Below are positions 10,146 to 24,289 of a stretch of 64,000 nt of DNA, piece by piece. The notes under the pieces are model-generated. The model saw only the letters and a list, made by a program, of their open reading frames with translations. It searched no databases and had not been told where the DNA came from. The translations under genes were made by a program, and so were the position numbers. The stretch comes from Nyssa sinensis (Eukaryota > Streptophyta > Magnoliopsida > Cornales > Nyssaceae), in NCBI GenBank assembly GCA_008638375.1, contig CM018032.1, positions 6,461,501-6,525,500 on the forward strand, given 5' to 3'. Position 1 is the first letter of the stretch. Every line of letters begins with the position of its first letter.

Positions 10146-13100
10146 TTGAAGACGGTCAAGAGGATCATTACATGGAAATATCAACTTGATGGTGACATAT
10201 CTGGTCGTTTCAGGCATGATGGTTGGTAGAAATAGATTTTGACAAACCAAATACATCAACACAGCTTTGTTTTTGTGAAGCAGAAGACATACTGTGAAAA
10301 TCGCATGTGTCTTGTGTAAAAGTTTCTCTTCAATGGAACAATGAAGTAATTATGGAAAGAAAAATGAGATTTATAGATCATAGCTCGAAAAGAATTGAAA
10401 GTTAGAAATGTATAGCATAAGATTTTCCTTTGACATATGGTTGATTTGTATAGTTTAGTTTTAGGTGGAAATATACTTCTTATTAATGGATATGCCAGGT
10501 TGTCCCCACCCATTTTGATATGATAATCACTATAGATGCACACAATACTCACAAACAACCATGTGTATTGAATAACCTAAGAAAACTCTCTTTTCTTCTT
10601 TTCCTTCCTTTGTTTTTTGTTTTCTTTGTACATTTAAGAGGCCTGCATGTGATAGGTCCTCCAAGGGAAGAAAAAATAAAATGATTGCTGTGGAGCTTTG
10701 GATTACAAGCAGAAAATTGTCTTCATATTTATCAAGTGCAAGCTAGAGGTGACTATTACTGAGAACTACCATAAATTGCAATTATTGTAAACTTATATTC
10801 ATCATGCCTTTCGGGAGACAAGTATTGTGAGCTTATTCTTTTTTTTTTTTGGTTTTTTCATTTGAATGGAACACTTCAATTTTTGATGTAGTTTATAGTT
10901 TCCATTATGATTTTTTTTTTCAGATCAAAGAAAACATTATAGACAATATTTTTCCTACCTTTTGTTTTTAGAGTTTCTGCCCTGATTAGTTGCAGTAAGA
11001 ATGGTTTTGTGAAGCTTGAATGACTGAACAACTTTCAAAACTTCTTTATTAGGTGTCAATTTTTCATTCTTTAGGGACTGTATGTTGATGAAAATCAATT
11101 GAATATATCTGTACCAAAAAAATTTAAACTACTTTCAAATCTTTTTACTCTAGATCTGTCTAAAATCCAGATGAGTGGGTCATTTCCTGGTTTTACAGTA
11201 TTTCTTTTTAGATTTCTTTTTTTCTTTTTTTTTATCATTGAAAAGCTCGACTCTCATGGCAAAATCACTGGTATAGTCTTTGAAGCTCATTTGTCAAATT
11301 TTATGTTTTAGGCTTATCCTTAACTCACTGGCTTAGGCTTATCCTTGACTCATTCACTTTTAATTTCAATTCCGAATGGGTACCTCACTTCCAACTTAAA
11401 ACTGTGAGGTTGTCTAGGGGCAAGTTAGGGCTTTATTTCCCAAAATATCTTCCAACTCGGAAGAATTTTTGTGAGAAAAATTTGTATTTTAATAATTGTA
11501 AAATTTTCTTCCAAATTATCTTGTATTTATTCGAAGAGTCAGCATTGAGTTTGTAATTGTTAGATTAATTTGAATCTTATTACTAGTCAATCAAATCTTT
11601 GAAAACATGATTAGGTTAAAGTCGTTAGACTAAATTATAACTTTGTATTGTTTAAGATGAACAATTTCAATACCTATTTGTCAAGAATAAATTCAAAAGG
11701 GAAAAGTCTTCTAATTTGAGAAAAAGTTCGATTCCAATTAGAAGAAATTTTACTTAATCCTTGACTTGTCAAGCGAGTAAGGAATTATATTCCAATAAAA
11801 AAATTGATATAATTAAGGATTCTTAATCCTTATAAATAACGGACCAAGTATGCTCAAAAAAAAATTATGATAATTCACATATATATATATATTGTTATCT
11901 CTCATACTGACTTGATTATCGAGGAGCTTTGAAATGATATTCCCAAAGCCTCTGTTTCTTTTTTGTAAGTCAATCTCATTGTGTACGATTTTTGGTTTCT
12001 TTTTTGCAAGTCAATTTCATTGCATACAATTTTTTTACAACAATTTGGCGTCCTAGATAGTCTAAAATACATCTAACACCTAACTGTTTGCAGTTGCCTA
12101 AGGTTGTAGGACAGACCTTAGGGAGCTCATAAAGCTTGGTGCACATGTTATGTCATAATTCCTTTCAAAATTCCAAAGAATGTATAGAGTCAATAATGTT
12201 AAGTTTACTTAAAAATTTTATTAAAAATATTTATTTTCATGAGTTGTCAGCGTTGTATTGATTGAATATCACATCATATCATATAATGATATGATATTCA
12301 GTCAATATAATATTACTAACTCATGAAAATAAATATTTTTAATAAAATATAAAAATAAAATTAGCATTACTCTTATAGAGTGGAAGCTTAGAGTCGTGAA
12401 TTATTTAGAAGTGTACCATGTGCTACCATGCAGAGTACGAGAGTTTGCTAATAAAGAAGGAGCCAAACAAGCATTATTATATGGATTTGCATTTAATGCA
12501 CGAGGACGGTTAAGTCAACCTACCCTTAAAATAGGTTGCTAAAATTTTACACTAATTATTGTGAATTTTAGTCTGCCAATACATAAATTGTTTACATTTA
12601 TAAAACAATATTGTGTAAAATGTTACTCTTTCAAAAAATAAAAATAAAACACGATTTATTATTATGCAACTTTTGTATTTATGTGATAACTTTGTTTCGT
12701 TTTCCACTCGGATAATACTTGATTATTCAATAAATATACACGATTTTCATATTAAATTTCTGATTACTTTCAATTTCTTCATTTTCTCCTAAATTGAATT
12801 AGTGATTTTTGACATGTTATTCAATAGTTTGAAGTTTCTAGTCGTTTGAAAAATCCTAATTGAGGTTGGAATCAGAATTCTGACCAACATCTTACACACA
12901 TTATGAGCTTCCAGTCATGAAAATGATCTGGTGTGGACTGTCACTCTATTCAGTTACCGATGTATCATTATGAAAGAAACTGTAACTCGATAACTAGTGA
13001 CAGATCTAAAAAATTTAGTTAAAGGCGACCAGATTATAGGTATTAAACTTTAAGAGTTCATATGAATATATAAAAAAAAATAAAAAATTGAGGGACAAGT

Positions 13101-13454
13101 CCTATTTCGTTTAAAAAATTCTAACAAAATTTACGGGTAAAAAATACAATATCCAAAATTTTGAGATGGTCAAATTGCATTTATTAAAATTTAGGTGGTT
13201 TGATATGAATTAAAAAAAATGGGTTTTGGGTGGGTGGGAGCCCTATTTTGTAAAAACATTATAACAAAATTAGGGATAAAAAATATAATATTCAAATTCT
13301 TGGATGCCATGGCCCGCTCTGTCCCCGGCATCGGCCATGTATTTAAGTACTATTTCCATTCTATATATCAATAATGTTCCTTACAGGTCCTTGGACCATT
13401 GAGAGAAAATGTTATGATAAAACTTTAGTTTCATTTTCTTGCTAGACAATGTAT
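10146..13454. other. intergenic region between convergent genes
   Basis: This 3.3-kb stretch lies between two genes that end towards each other, so it holds both 3' UTRs and poly(A) sites. Apart from the fold-back MITE (12194..12369), an AT microsatellite near 11880 and a degenerate repeat near 13005..13330, I see nothing supportable. Confidence 0.55.
12194..12369. mobile_element. fold-back MITE
   Basis: A near-perfect long hairpin of about 175 bp. The left arm contains ATTAAAAATATTTATTTTCA followed by TGAGTTG..TTGATTGAATATCA. The right arm is the reverse complement of it (TGATATTCAGTCAATATAA, then ACTCATGAAAATAAATA). The arms meet at ATCATATAATGAT near 12285. Length, AT richness and symmetry fit a fold-back MITE; the superfamily is not certain. 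Confidence 0.7.
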
Positions 13455-16400
13455 TTAGCTATTTCCATTCTGTATATCAATGTTCCTTACAGGTCCTTTG
13501 AACCATTTCCTTGCATCCAAAACCCACCAAAGCATTATGGATGTCAAAGCTACACCAAGAGCTACAGGTGCATAGTTGAAAGTGTCCCATGCGATGGGGT
13601 AGAGAGTTGGCAACAAGAAGGCTGAGCAGGTGTAACATATCCACAAGAAGGCTACCAAGCAGACAGGCCTTCTTGCTCTCCCCAAGTAGAAGGGCCCTGG
13701 TTTGAAGTTCTCTTCAGCCATCACCATCCTTGCAAAAATTGGGACTGCATAGCCACCAACCCATCCAATTGTACTTATGGAAATGATGGCAGAAAATATC
13801 ACATTGAGTTTCAAGATGGGCAGTCCAAGAATTATGGAGATGGCTGCGCAGAGCCACACAGCATTTACTGGAACCTTGTGCTTCGGGTGAATTTTTCGCC
13901 AGATTGGTGAAAATGGAATTCCTTTATCCCTGGATAGAGCATAAACCTAGAAGGAACAAAATTTTGAGTTAAAAATTTCTACCCAATTCAAGACATCATA
14001 CAAATTTTGATCTGAATGGAAAACCATCAATGACTATCCAAGTAAACATGCCTGAAAACTTTTTCTTTTCCTATCTTTTTGTGACTTCCAGAATTCCTTT
14101 CTATTAAATTTAAATTTCCATTTTGGGTCTTATCCCTAGCACCAATTGACAAATTAAGAGACATTTACTTACTACTCTGGCAGCACTAGTTGTAACTGAA
14201 AGCCCACAAAAGAAGAATGATCCCCAGATGATGCAGAGGAAAACTATAGCACCAGTGGAATTGTGAAATCTCCCATGGAATGCATCATAGATTATCTGTG
14301 CCGGTACAAGTGCCCCAGCTGTCTCATTATTCACATCATACAAGGAACTTGGATCCTACAATACAAACACAGTAAATTGATGCATTTTCTAGCATAGAAT
14401 GCTGCAGAAGCAAAAGTAACATCAAGGGTACCTGGATGCTGAAAGTCAGAGCTAAGTTATATGCCCATCCAAATACTGAGATGATTCCAATGCTAGAAAG
14501 GATTGCAATTGGACCAGTTCTATCGGCCCCTTTGGTTTCTTCAGTTAAATGAGCAGCAGTGTCATAGCCATATAAACAGTAATTGCTCAAAAGTACTGAC
14601 ATTATTACTGCATAAGGTTTGCTACTTATGCCAGTTGCCTCGGGAGACATTTCAAAATGAGTGAACACATAGGAGGCTGGTTGTGTTGATTGTGCCACCA
14701 GAGGAAGCATTATGATTACTACTAAACCCCCAATGACCTGCATTTTTTTTTTTTTTTTGGTGAGATTGTTTTACAACTTTGACAGAACATTAGAGCTTCA
14801 AAATCACATGAAGATCCACATATTAGAATGAACTACAAGGTGTTACAGAATGTAAATTACCTGCCACCATAATGAAACTATGTTGAGGTATGCGATTACT
14901 TTCAATGCAAATGAGTTGAGTATTGCCCAGATGATGATATAGCAGATATACATAACCAAGAATACGCTCCGAGGAGCAAAGTAACCTCCATCCTTGTTTG
15001 TTCCAGTGGACAAAAGAATAATTATTTGCAGTGCCTGTGATCCTGAATATGCCTGCCAAATTTATAAACATAAGTAGCTAGCACATTGCATGAGGTTCAT
15101 GTTACTGTGGGGTTGATGTATGCAACCTTATCCAGAGAGCAGGGAGGCTATTTTTGTGACTCAATCCCATTGTAAACTTCAGGTCATAACGGAGCAATAA
15201 AAAGAAAATGAATTATGTGATGGATACAAGGCAAGTCATATTTTTATCAAATTGGGAGATAATGTTGGTAATTTTTTTCCTTTGAATGTGGTGCAGAATG
15301 AAGATAGTTATTTCAAGAAAATATGTTAAAAAGAAAGTAATAGTACCTGAGCTCCAATTCCAGAAATGAGGCCAATGGTCTCGAGCCAAGCACAGCACCA
15401 TGATGCAAATGGTCCCCATCTTGGTCCTGCCAAATGGGCTGCCCAGAAGTAAAGGGAACCAGTGGTCTGTTTGATGTTTGAACCAACAAGAACATGTTTC
15501 ATTTCAGAAACTTTTATACAATAAACACTTAGAAATTTAAAATAAATAAAAAGATTTCAGTTCAATAGAGATGCATGGTTGAATGCCAGGACCTGATCCA
15601 TGTGTGTTTAGTAAGATTGGCATATTAAAATCACGATGTCAACTCACAAAATGCAGATTTGGTGTGTGGGTATACATGGGGAAGACCAATTAGACCTGTT
15701 CTGTCCACATTAAGAAAATGTTCATTTAATGAGCCACTGACTTCCATGATACTGAAAAAACCTGCACTGATTCACATCTTAACTTATTGAAAAGTTCTTG
15801 CAGATAATCATTTACATACGACTATACTAGTAATGTTATATATAACAACGAGTTTTCTAAACCTGTTTCACGCTATAAACACATGGTGGTGGGATTCATT
15901 ATAATAAACACATGTAGATCCATCATCTTGTGTATAGGAGCGAGAAAATGTTGTGAAAAATATGTTATATTTAACGTTTTCTTTTGAGATTACAATAAGA
16001 GTATACAGTGTTTTGAGGTAAGAGGGGTTGAGTGCCTGAGTCCTAATGTTTAAGATTCAACAGATATCTGATACAATATGAATTATGTATAGCAATTGAA
16101 AAGAGATGAACTGATCAGCTCTTAAAAACAAAACAACCCCAAACCTTCACTCCGCTTGGATTGAGGAATTTGGAAAGAAAGAAGAGAAAAGATGAAGGAA
16201 GGAGCGAGGTTAATTGTTCTGTATTTGGCTTAAAATTAGAGAAAGAAATGAAAATCTCATCTCCTTCGTAACTAATGTTATCATCTCATTTCCTTTCCCT
16301 CCTACTTATCCAAACATAGTTTGAGACAAAGTTTAAGACAACAGTAGTTTAAGACTGTTGAAAGAGGTTACCGAAACGTTTATATATGTATGAAAAAATT

Positions 16401-17109
16401 AGAGAAAGGAAAATTAAGGAAAAAGTATTGGAGAGAAGCTGTGTCCATGGAGAAGAAAGAAACATACAGGGAAAGAGGAACAAATTTCAGCCATAGCAAT
16501 CCCAACAAACCAGGTGAAGAATGTAACAACAACCCATCCCCATATCAAGCTTGCAGGGCCTGCATAATGTAGGCTTGGACCATACAAGGGCGTCCCAGTG
16601 AACACTGCCATGCTAGAGAATGTAATTGCAAGTGTCTTGAAAAAAGTCTGCAAAAACCCTCCAAAAAAATTTTTAGTAATAATTTGTGGAATGTTAGTAT
16701 GTCTATAATATTTGGAAAAATTGGATTAACATTAGTAAAGGTTAAACTAGAAATGATGGGTGTGCCCACCTAAACAGAACTTTTTTATGGACCACTTTTT
16801 TCATAATTACAAGTTTGTGCAAAATAATTATAAAAAAGAACCTCAATTTACGATCAGGTCATCTGACTGAAAATTGCGATTGGTTAAGTCGATCTGAATT
16901 ACTCAAAAAAAAAAAACTAAAATTGATGTGTGTATACATATATATACACACACATATAAGGATAGATCGAAGAAGAGTAAAATCCATGAAAAATGAAATA
17001 GATATGATTAGCTAAAGAAAAGGTATAAAGATGAAATGACCATCTCTCTTCTGAGTTCTTGTTTGTATCCAAGCTCGTTGAGACGCTTCTCTCCAGAATC
17101 CATTTCCAT
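13455..17109 (-). CDS. BAT1: amino-acid permease, BAT1 type (APC superfamily)
   Basis: Seven exons on the minus strand, read from the start: 17041..17109, 16468..16647, 15347..15466, 14861..15052, 14432..14737, 14173..14355, 13455..13946. All junctions are phase 0 with GT..AG borders, giving 513 aa, close to the usual length of about 516. Recognised blocks in order: RLNELGYKQELRREM, AEICSSFPTTGSLYFWAAH, LTEETKGADRTGPIAILSSI, TTSAARVVYALSRDKGIPFS and ARKWFKGPVRNI at the C-terminus. The protein is highly hydrophobic with about 12 predicted membrane spans. Arabidopsis BAT1 (At2g01170) moves amino acids in both directions, and the family has also been described as a mitochondrial GABA permease. 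Which applies here cannot be read from sequence. The chosen start is ATG 17109; the frame stays open upstream to 17325, so a longer N-terminus cannot be excluded. Confidence 0.93.
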
Positions 17110-18106
17110 AGCATGCCAAGGGACACTCTCGTATTGTACTCTGGAGCCCATATAAAAAACTTGCAAAACCACTGCAATTTGCCAAGACGAGAGGGAAAGA
17201 ATAGTTGTCTTGATGCAACGTCCCAAGAACTTTGGACGATTATAAAGTAAGACTGGTTGTTTTGAGTTACTCTTGATTACAGTAGAAGATGAAATAGTGG
17301 TATCCCAGACAGATGAGACTCCCACCAGTGGACTGTCGAGAACAAGTAAACCCTTCCAATATTATATGGAAGGCTTTAGTTGCTTCTTTGACTATCTTTG
17401 CAACTTCCAATGTATTTTATACTTGTCTTTACTTCTTAAAGTCCAAGCCATATGGTCTTGATTCTTGAATATTACAAAAGCAGCTGAAATCTTTGAATCT
17501 CAGTTGGTCCAAATACTAATATATAACTAAAGTTTGAATATTTTCTATTCATTGCTGCCTTTAATTTTTTTTTAATTATAAAAAAATATTAAACATAGTA
17601 TTTTCTCATTTTGTCTCACTCTAAACATAAAGGTTATAGGATCATGTGCATTTATTGTAGTTGTCCCATCAGTTTGTGTTTAACATTAAGAAAATGGCCG
17701 GAAGGAAGCACTTGCTATTTTAATATTGATATCTGTCCCGTTTGAATTCTGCAAAGCAAAAAAAAAAAGTCAAAAACAAGCTTCTGTTTTCATTTCTGCC
17801 TCTCTTATTATTCTTTAGTTATGCAGTTGCACTAGCCCAATAAGACCCAAAAAAACAGAAAGAGAGCTTGTGTTTTCATTTCTGAATTTGAATGATTATA
17901 CATCTATATATGTATATATGGACTTATATAATCTTGTATATAGGTGAGTTGTGAGCCAAGGGAGTCCAATGCAATTTGGGCTGTAAGTCGGGTTCATGGG
18001 TAAATTGGTCATTTTAAAATGCAATCCTCAGTGATGAGATTTCATTAAGGACAGTGAAAATATACTAATCAGTCTAATTTTCCATTCTTTCTTTTATTTA
18101 TTTAAT

Positions 18107-18290
18107 TAGATGTCCGGACTAGCTTGTATGCACCTCTATTAATTGTAAAATCTTAAAGTTAACGATCGAACAAACTTTCAGTAGTCTCAAAGTTTGAAAG
18201 AATTAAGTTTCATGAGAATCAAACTTGCGACCTTAGAGGACAAGCTCTTTAACTGGGTTCACATACCCACTTAGAGGAAAACCGTTGAGA
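18107..18290 (-). mobile_element. probable tRNA-derived SINE (minus strand)
   Basis: On the minus strand a box-A-like segment (GGGTATGTGAACCCAG, near 18270) is followed about 40 bp later by a box-B-like segment (GTCGCAAGTTTGATTC, near 18215). That is the spacing of an RNA polymerase III promoter of tRNA origin. A target duplication was not found. Confidence 0.4.
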
Positions 18291-19674
18291 TTAATTTTCC
18301 ATTCTTGTCACAATTTTATCTCACTATATATTAATAAATCCAAGTTAAAGTGTCCTGGGAACAAACATGGCCTATGTGTTTATTTGCCTTCTCCAAGGGA
18401 CACGTAAATGACAAGTATTATTACTATTATTATTATTTTTTGTCAACAGAATTATTATTTATTTATAAGTATAATTTTATAAATAAGTCTAGTTTATTAT
18501 TAAAAAAAACACGCGTATATTACTTACAGGTTCAGTTCATGATCAAAAAAATGAATATACCATCACAACTCACACTTCGAGAGATTTAAAAACATACTCT
18601 TATAAAAAGAAGACACTAGATATCACTTAATCATTAAAATCCCAGACAAAATAACTAGAATTAAACTTGGTACTTCAGTTTGGCATGGTAACATCGCCGT
18701 GTCTCCACCGGCACAACAAATGCAATAAATTAACATTACAAAAATTGATTGATGGGAAATACAATGGCTACTATTAGTGCATACCAAATGTATTAAAAAA
18801 TGCAATAAATTAACATTACAAAAAATTTTTTTGTAAAAAAAATTTAAAATATATGTAAAATGATAAAAAATTGACATAATAATTAAAAAATATTTATAAA
18901 AAATTTAAAATCAATGTAAATGGTTATAACAACAATATTCGATTGTACACAATCATAAAAGTGTATAAATGATCATAATAAGTAAAAAATAAAAAAAAAA
19001 ATTTAATACTTCCATTCATATAAAATAAGAAGAAAATGTTTTTTTTTTTTTAATTTTAATGAGGCGATACTGGAAACATTATAACATATTACAATCAATA
19101 TAATCAACTATTTACAAATTTAAAACAATAATCTCTCAAATATGGGCAGTAAAAAGTAATCCAATTTAATCTATGATTGAGTAAAATAATACTCAAATTT
19201 ATTTAATAAAAAAATAATTCTCGAATTTATGATCTCTTCTTTAAAAAAGGAACATAAGTAGCCAACTGGACAAAAACCATTGGAGATTTGTTGCATGATG
19301 TCTTATAATAACAGGACGTTCTGGATTGTGGGCTTTTGTCTATAATATCAAAAGCGCGAAGGCTCGCTTGGCATGTCTCGTCTACACACATGTAACTGGA
19401 CTAGGCTTCTACTTTGGGCTTCGACTTTGTTTTTATATTCAGCCCATTTGTTTGTTGGCCAGTCAATGGATATTTTTACTTGCGGTTCTTGGATTTGCTG
19501 GATCCAGCCAATTGAGCTGCAGTTGTTTCACCTCTTCTTACTTTGCAAGTTTTCCTACTCTCTATTTGTCTTTGTGATATGAATTTTAATTTTAATAGAA
19601 AAAACACACACTACATACATCAAAACAGAGTGCTCTGTCTTAATGCCACATTTTCTCTCCAACATGTCTATTTG

Positions 19675-19960
19675 CAAGGATGGAATCAGGAAAATTATTC
19701 AAGGAGGGCTAGAAAATTTTAATAGAAATTTTGGGTTTGATCAAAATTTTGGGGTGATAAATGACAAAAATGATGGGTAGGATTGGGTTGGGCCAAAATT
19801 TTGGAGGAGAAATAAAAGAAATAATGAGTAAATATTGGATTGAGCCAAAATTTTAGAATGGATTAATTTTGAAAATGTCAAAAGTTTAAATGTAAAAAAA
19901 AAAAAAAAATCTATAATTTGGAGGGTTGTAACCCAGCCAGTTCCAACATCCTTCCGCCCT
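19675..19960. repeat. dispersed repeat, AAATTTTGG-rich
   Basis: Contains several short near-repeats around CAAAATTTTGG and GAGGGTTGTAACCCAGCC. Its wording resembles 13005..13330 and 39690..39860. No coding capacity and no clear boundaries. Confidence 0.3.
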
Positions 19961-20221
19961 TATCTATGTGTTGTTTGTAGGGAAAACGACAAATGACGAA
20001 GAACAATTGAAAAAAGTTTGTCAAGTCACAAGCCTTTTCATCTCCAGATGCATGATGTGATGGGATGCTTTATTTCGTTAATATTTATTAAAAAAAAAAA
20101 TTATACTTTTCACTCATGTAATTCACTTCGAATTTCAGTTTCATGAGTTGTCTCACTTATACATTATTGGTTTGTGCTATAGGCGACTATTAGTCTATAG
20201 TGTTTATTGTCATGCATATAA

Positions 20222-20572
20222 GATTATAAATGAATCGAGTCGAATAGTGAGTTGTTCAAGTTTGACTTGTTAAAATAAAAAAAATTTAAATTGTGATCGA
20301 ATTTAACTTATTTATTTTTCGAGTCGATCTTGAAAGAGTCTCTAATTAAGCCAATCGAGAGTCGAGGCCGAGTAACTTAATATTTTATATACTATTAGAC
20401 TATTTATTGGTTTATAAAGCCGAATTCAATAAATTAATAAGTTTCAAAATATGTTCAAGCTTGACTAATTTATCTTGCGAGTCAAGTTCGAACGAGTCTC
20501 TAATCAAGTTGATGATAAGTCAAACTCGAGTAACTTGATTCATTTTATAACCCTACACGAGACCGTGTACGA
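20222..20572 (+). repeat. GAGTCGA-type dispersed repeat, copy 1
   Basis: This stretch runs from AAATGAATCGAGTCGAAT through CTTGTTAAAATAAA, GAGTCTCTAAT and AACTTGATTCATTTTATAAC. Copies with the same order of words occur at about 43820..44120 (minus) and 44826..45093 (plus). Non-coding; likely a non-autonomous DNA transposon family (inference). Confidence 0.55.
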
Positions 20573-21086
20573 GGAGAGCTCTGTGGCTAAATAACTCGGA
20601 CTTTTCAAGATGCATTGTAGGGACCCAAAAATAATATACGCATCCTTCCTTCATGCATAGCTTAGGGCAACCACGAAAAAATGCTCAGAGTTGGCTAAGA
20701 TTGCAGTCCAATCTTAACTGGGTAGATGGGCCAGAACTAAAATTCAGCCCAAAATAAAATATAGATGAAACTTCCCTCTCAAGAATTTTCTTATGCCCAT
20801 TCTTTTGCAATGGGATTGGTAGAAGTTTAATTTTGGGCCGGCAATATCTTGAAATAAAATCTTTGGCAATGCTTACATTGAAAAAAGAAAAAAGTTAGGT
20901 TATAAGGCTTGTTTGAGTGAGATTTACACTAAACATAGACTTTTTTTTAGTGCATGGCTTGCTGATTTATGGACTTTTCATCATCTACTATTTGGTATAT
21001 CAAACATAGGAATGGAATGAACTTAGAAACGATCATTTTATTCTTAAGTCCATTTTTGCCTATTAAACGTGCCTTTACTATAATTA

Positions 21087-21400
21087 GGAATGACAACGGG
21101 ACGAGTTTGGGACGGGGTATCCCTTTCCCAACCCCGATCGGTTGATATTCTCTATCCTCAACCCGCCCCGTCCCAACCTTGTTTATAATTTTCGATTCCG
21201 CCTCGAATCCCGATATATATTTTTTAAAATAAGTTAAATTTTTTTTGGTTGATAAATTAAAAAATTATTGTCAAAATAACCATTATAAGAAAAAATAATA
21301 TAAGTGTGATATGAGAAATCTTAAAACTAATTTTAAATAGTGTGGTTTATTAGTAAAACTAGTATACATAGATATTTTTTTAAAAATGGATATATAAACA
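21087..21400 (+). repeat. hAT-like non-autonomous repeat, copy B
   Basis: Starts TTAGGAATGACAACGGGACG, then GGGACGGGG and CCCGCCCCGTCCC, then an AT-rich part with AAGTGTGATATGAGAAA. It matches the reverse complement of about 390..825 in order and wording. The far end and target duplication were not resolved. Confidence 0.45.
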
Positions 21401-22185
21401 TGCCCCAGTTTCTCATCGCTTTCAATGTTGTTAGGCTGGGCTGGGCATATTTTTTTTGTTTGGTTGGGTTGATGATAAAAACCCTACTAACTCTCTATTA
21501 ACCTTCCACGTAAACCTAGCAACGAATCGAGTTTGGGCAAACCCTCTAAGATCTGGATCTGGACTCGTCAAGTTTAGACAGGTATAAACCTAGATCTGGA
21601 CCCGTCTCAACTAGACCCAGACTCGGATCTGTCGAATCCGGATATCCGACTCCAAAACTTGACCTATTTGCAAAAAAAAAAAAAAATTAGGAGCTAAAAT
21701 TTTTTATTTAGAGTAGTCCAACTTGACTTTACAAATAAAAGGTTTTATTGGCCTCAATTATGTCATTATTGATTGAAACCGTTTCATGTGATAGGCACAA
21801 TTATTTGTATATTTCATTCTTACTATCGGTCATATGATGAATGATAAAATGACAAAAATTATCATATAGAAATCTTTTGATTTTTATCAAGAATTTAGGC
21901 CTACAAAAGGTTCCCTTACTTCTAAATATAATAAGAAATAGAATAAAAATGACAGAATGAAAATGTCATATAATGAAATAAAGATTACTCGTTCAAGACA
22001 AAAGTGCTTATAATGATTTTTAATAGAATGTTTATTCAATGAAATCGGATATTGATAGCTAAATTCATGAAATAATTTCATAAAATGATCTCCAAAATAT
22101 TTTAATAGAATAAGACGGTGCTAAAAAGTTAAAGACGACAATTTCACTGAAACTCACTCTCTCTTTCTCTTTTTCTCTAACTTTT

Positions 22186-22244
22186 ATGTATGTATGTATG
22201 TATGTATGTATGTATGTATGTATATATATATATATATATATATA
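22186..22244. repeat. (TATG)n/(TA)n microsatellite
   Basis: About nine TATG units run directly into about eleven TA units. Simple sequence, no other content. Confidence 0.95.
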
Positions 22245-22674
22245 GTAATTTTGTTAGGAGATTAAATGTTCTAACTTTAATATTGTATTAAAGAGAGAGC
22301 GTGTGTGCTTGTTAATGATTTAATGGGTCGGGTCTTTAATGAGTATTATCCAACGGATCTATACCCAGCCCATTTAATTACTTTTTAATGAATTTGAATC
22401 GAATCTTGTTAACGAGTTCAGGTTTTATCTAAACAAGTCTGAATCTAAATCGGATTCAACCCATTTACAGACCTACTTTCACGTCTCTCATTTGAGAACC
22501 AATACCTAATGCTAATCGCCCCATGAGGCTTCGGCAAAAATCGAGCAATGCTAACAAATAGATTAATCTAATTATTTTTGACATCATAAAGCAAGGAGGT
22601 GGAATTAATGTTCAATTCTTATTGCTAATAATAAAAAATTAACATTTTCACCAACTAAAGAACCAACGAGTTGC

Positions 22675-22985
22675 CTAAATGATTAGTTGGACTTGAGCCG
22701 ACGGTTCAGAAAAGAAATTGAGAGTCAACGTCACTATCTTAATACGTCAGGAAAAAAACACATTTAATTTTAAAAAAAAAAATTAGCTTGCAATATACTA
22801 GCTTGTTTGCAAATAGAGTGGAGGAAAATTGTTGAAAATGACCAATGAAATTATTTTCATTTTCGTGTTATAATATATATTTCTATTCCTTAAATTAGGG
22901 TAATAGATAGAATCATGAAGAAAGCTTCTTTTCGAGGGAAAATTAATTGAAAAGGCAATGGATGAGCACAATTAAAATGAAATAT
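22675..22985 (+). repeat. local repeat R, copy 1
   Basis: Shares with 23270..23650 and 24290..24520 the ordered words GGTTCAGAAAAG, CTATCTTAATACGTCA, ATTAGCTTGCAATAT, GAAAATGACCAATG and TTAGGGTAATAGATAGA. Non-coding. Three related copies in 2 kb suggest local segmental duplication or a tandemly inserted family. Confidence 0.6.
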
Positions 22986-23269
22986 AATAATGGGCTCATT
23001 ATTTACTATTTAATTTATAGAATATTTAAATTTTTCTCTTGATAGCGACTTGTAAGAAACTCTACTAGATACCGAAATCTTATTCGAATGATATAAATGC
23101 TCATTTTTTTATCTAATTGTTCTGTATATTTGGTTTTTTACAGCAGCACACATGCATAAATTTCCCCTCCCAAAATTAAGTAATAAATTTCCCCTCCCAC
23201 AATGTTATATTAAAAAAAAGAAGAAAAAAAATTCTACTAATACTTCTTATAGTTAATAGAGTTGTTTAA

Positions 23270-23650
23270 AAGATTAATTGACTTAAGGCGACAGTTCAGA
23301 AAAGAGGTTGAAAGTTGGCAGTTCAAAAAAGAGGTTGAAAGTCGGCATTTCTATCTTAATACGTCAATTAAACAAAAATAAATATTAACCCAAATTTTTT
23401 TATTGAAAAAAATATTAGCTTACAATATAGATATATTGAATAGTTTGTTTGCGGAAGAAAAAGAAAATCATGTAGTTAGTGTTGAAGAACATTGTTGAAA
23501 ATGATCGATGAAATTATTTTTATCTTCATTTTATAATATATACATCATTTTTCTTGAATTAGGGTAATGGATAGAGGCATGAAGAAACTTTCTTTTTTGA
23601 GAAAAATTAATTGAATAGGAAATGAAAAATAATAAGGAGTAAGCTACTAA
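23270..23650 (+). repeat. local repeat R, copy 2
   Basis: The best-preserved copy of repeat R. It contains an internal duplication of about 24 bases around CAGTTCAGAAAAGAGGTTG. Its uninterrupted sequence TTTTATAATATATACATC shows what the site of the Tat element looked like before insertion. Confidence 0.6.
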
Positions 23651-24289
23651 GATTATGTTTCACGGGTGGCTCAAAATTACATGCTAGCGATGCTCAAAGT
23701 AGCTTTAGAAAACTAACATGTCGTCCCGTGATTTGGACATAGCCACAATATTGTATTAAAAAAAAGAGAAACTCTACTTAGCATTTCATGCAGGATCGGT
23801 TCTATATAATTGGAGGCTTAAAACAAAAAAATAACAATTCAAAATGAGATTATTTTTTTAATATTAATCTAGATTTTTGACTTTAAATATATATATATAT
23901 ATTATATTTTTTCTTTTGTAATATAAAATTTAATTATTTTTTAACAAAAAAGAGCTGTTATACATTGAATAAAACTCTACAAATAAAATTTGAACATAGT
24001 TTTTTAATTTTAATAAATAGCAAAAAAAAGAAGTACAATACAAATAAAACTCTATTAATAGAATTAAATTTTTTTCATAGAGTTTGGGACATTTTTTATA
24101 AAGTTGGATTTCTAATTTGATTATAGTATAAATACATAAAATTTGAGATTTTTTTGTAGAGTTAGACTTTTATTAATCTTATACTTTTAATTTAATAATA
24201 CTATGAATAATTAAAATTTGAATTTTTTTTTTTTAGGTGGGACTTAAAGTGATTGTTTGTTGGCTTTATACTCGAACAGGTCCTAACTT

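Noticed and set aside
11099..11311. ORF with LSNLFTLDLSKIQMSGSFPG, reminiscent of a leucine-rich repeat
   Set aside because: Only one repeat-like segment, the rest is poly-F from a T-rich run; no extension in any frame.
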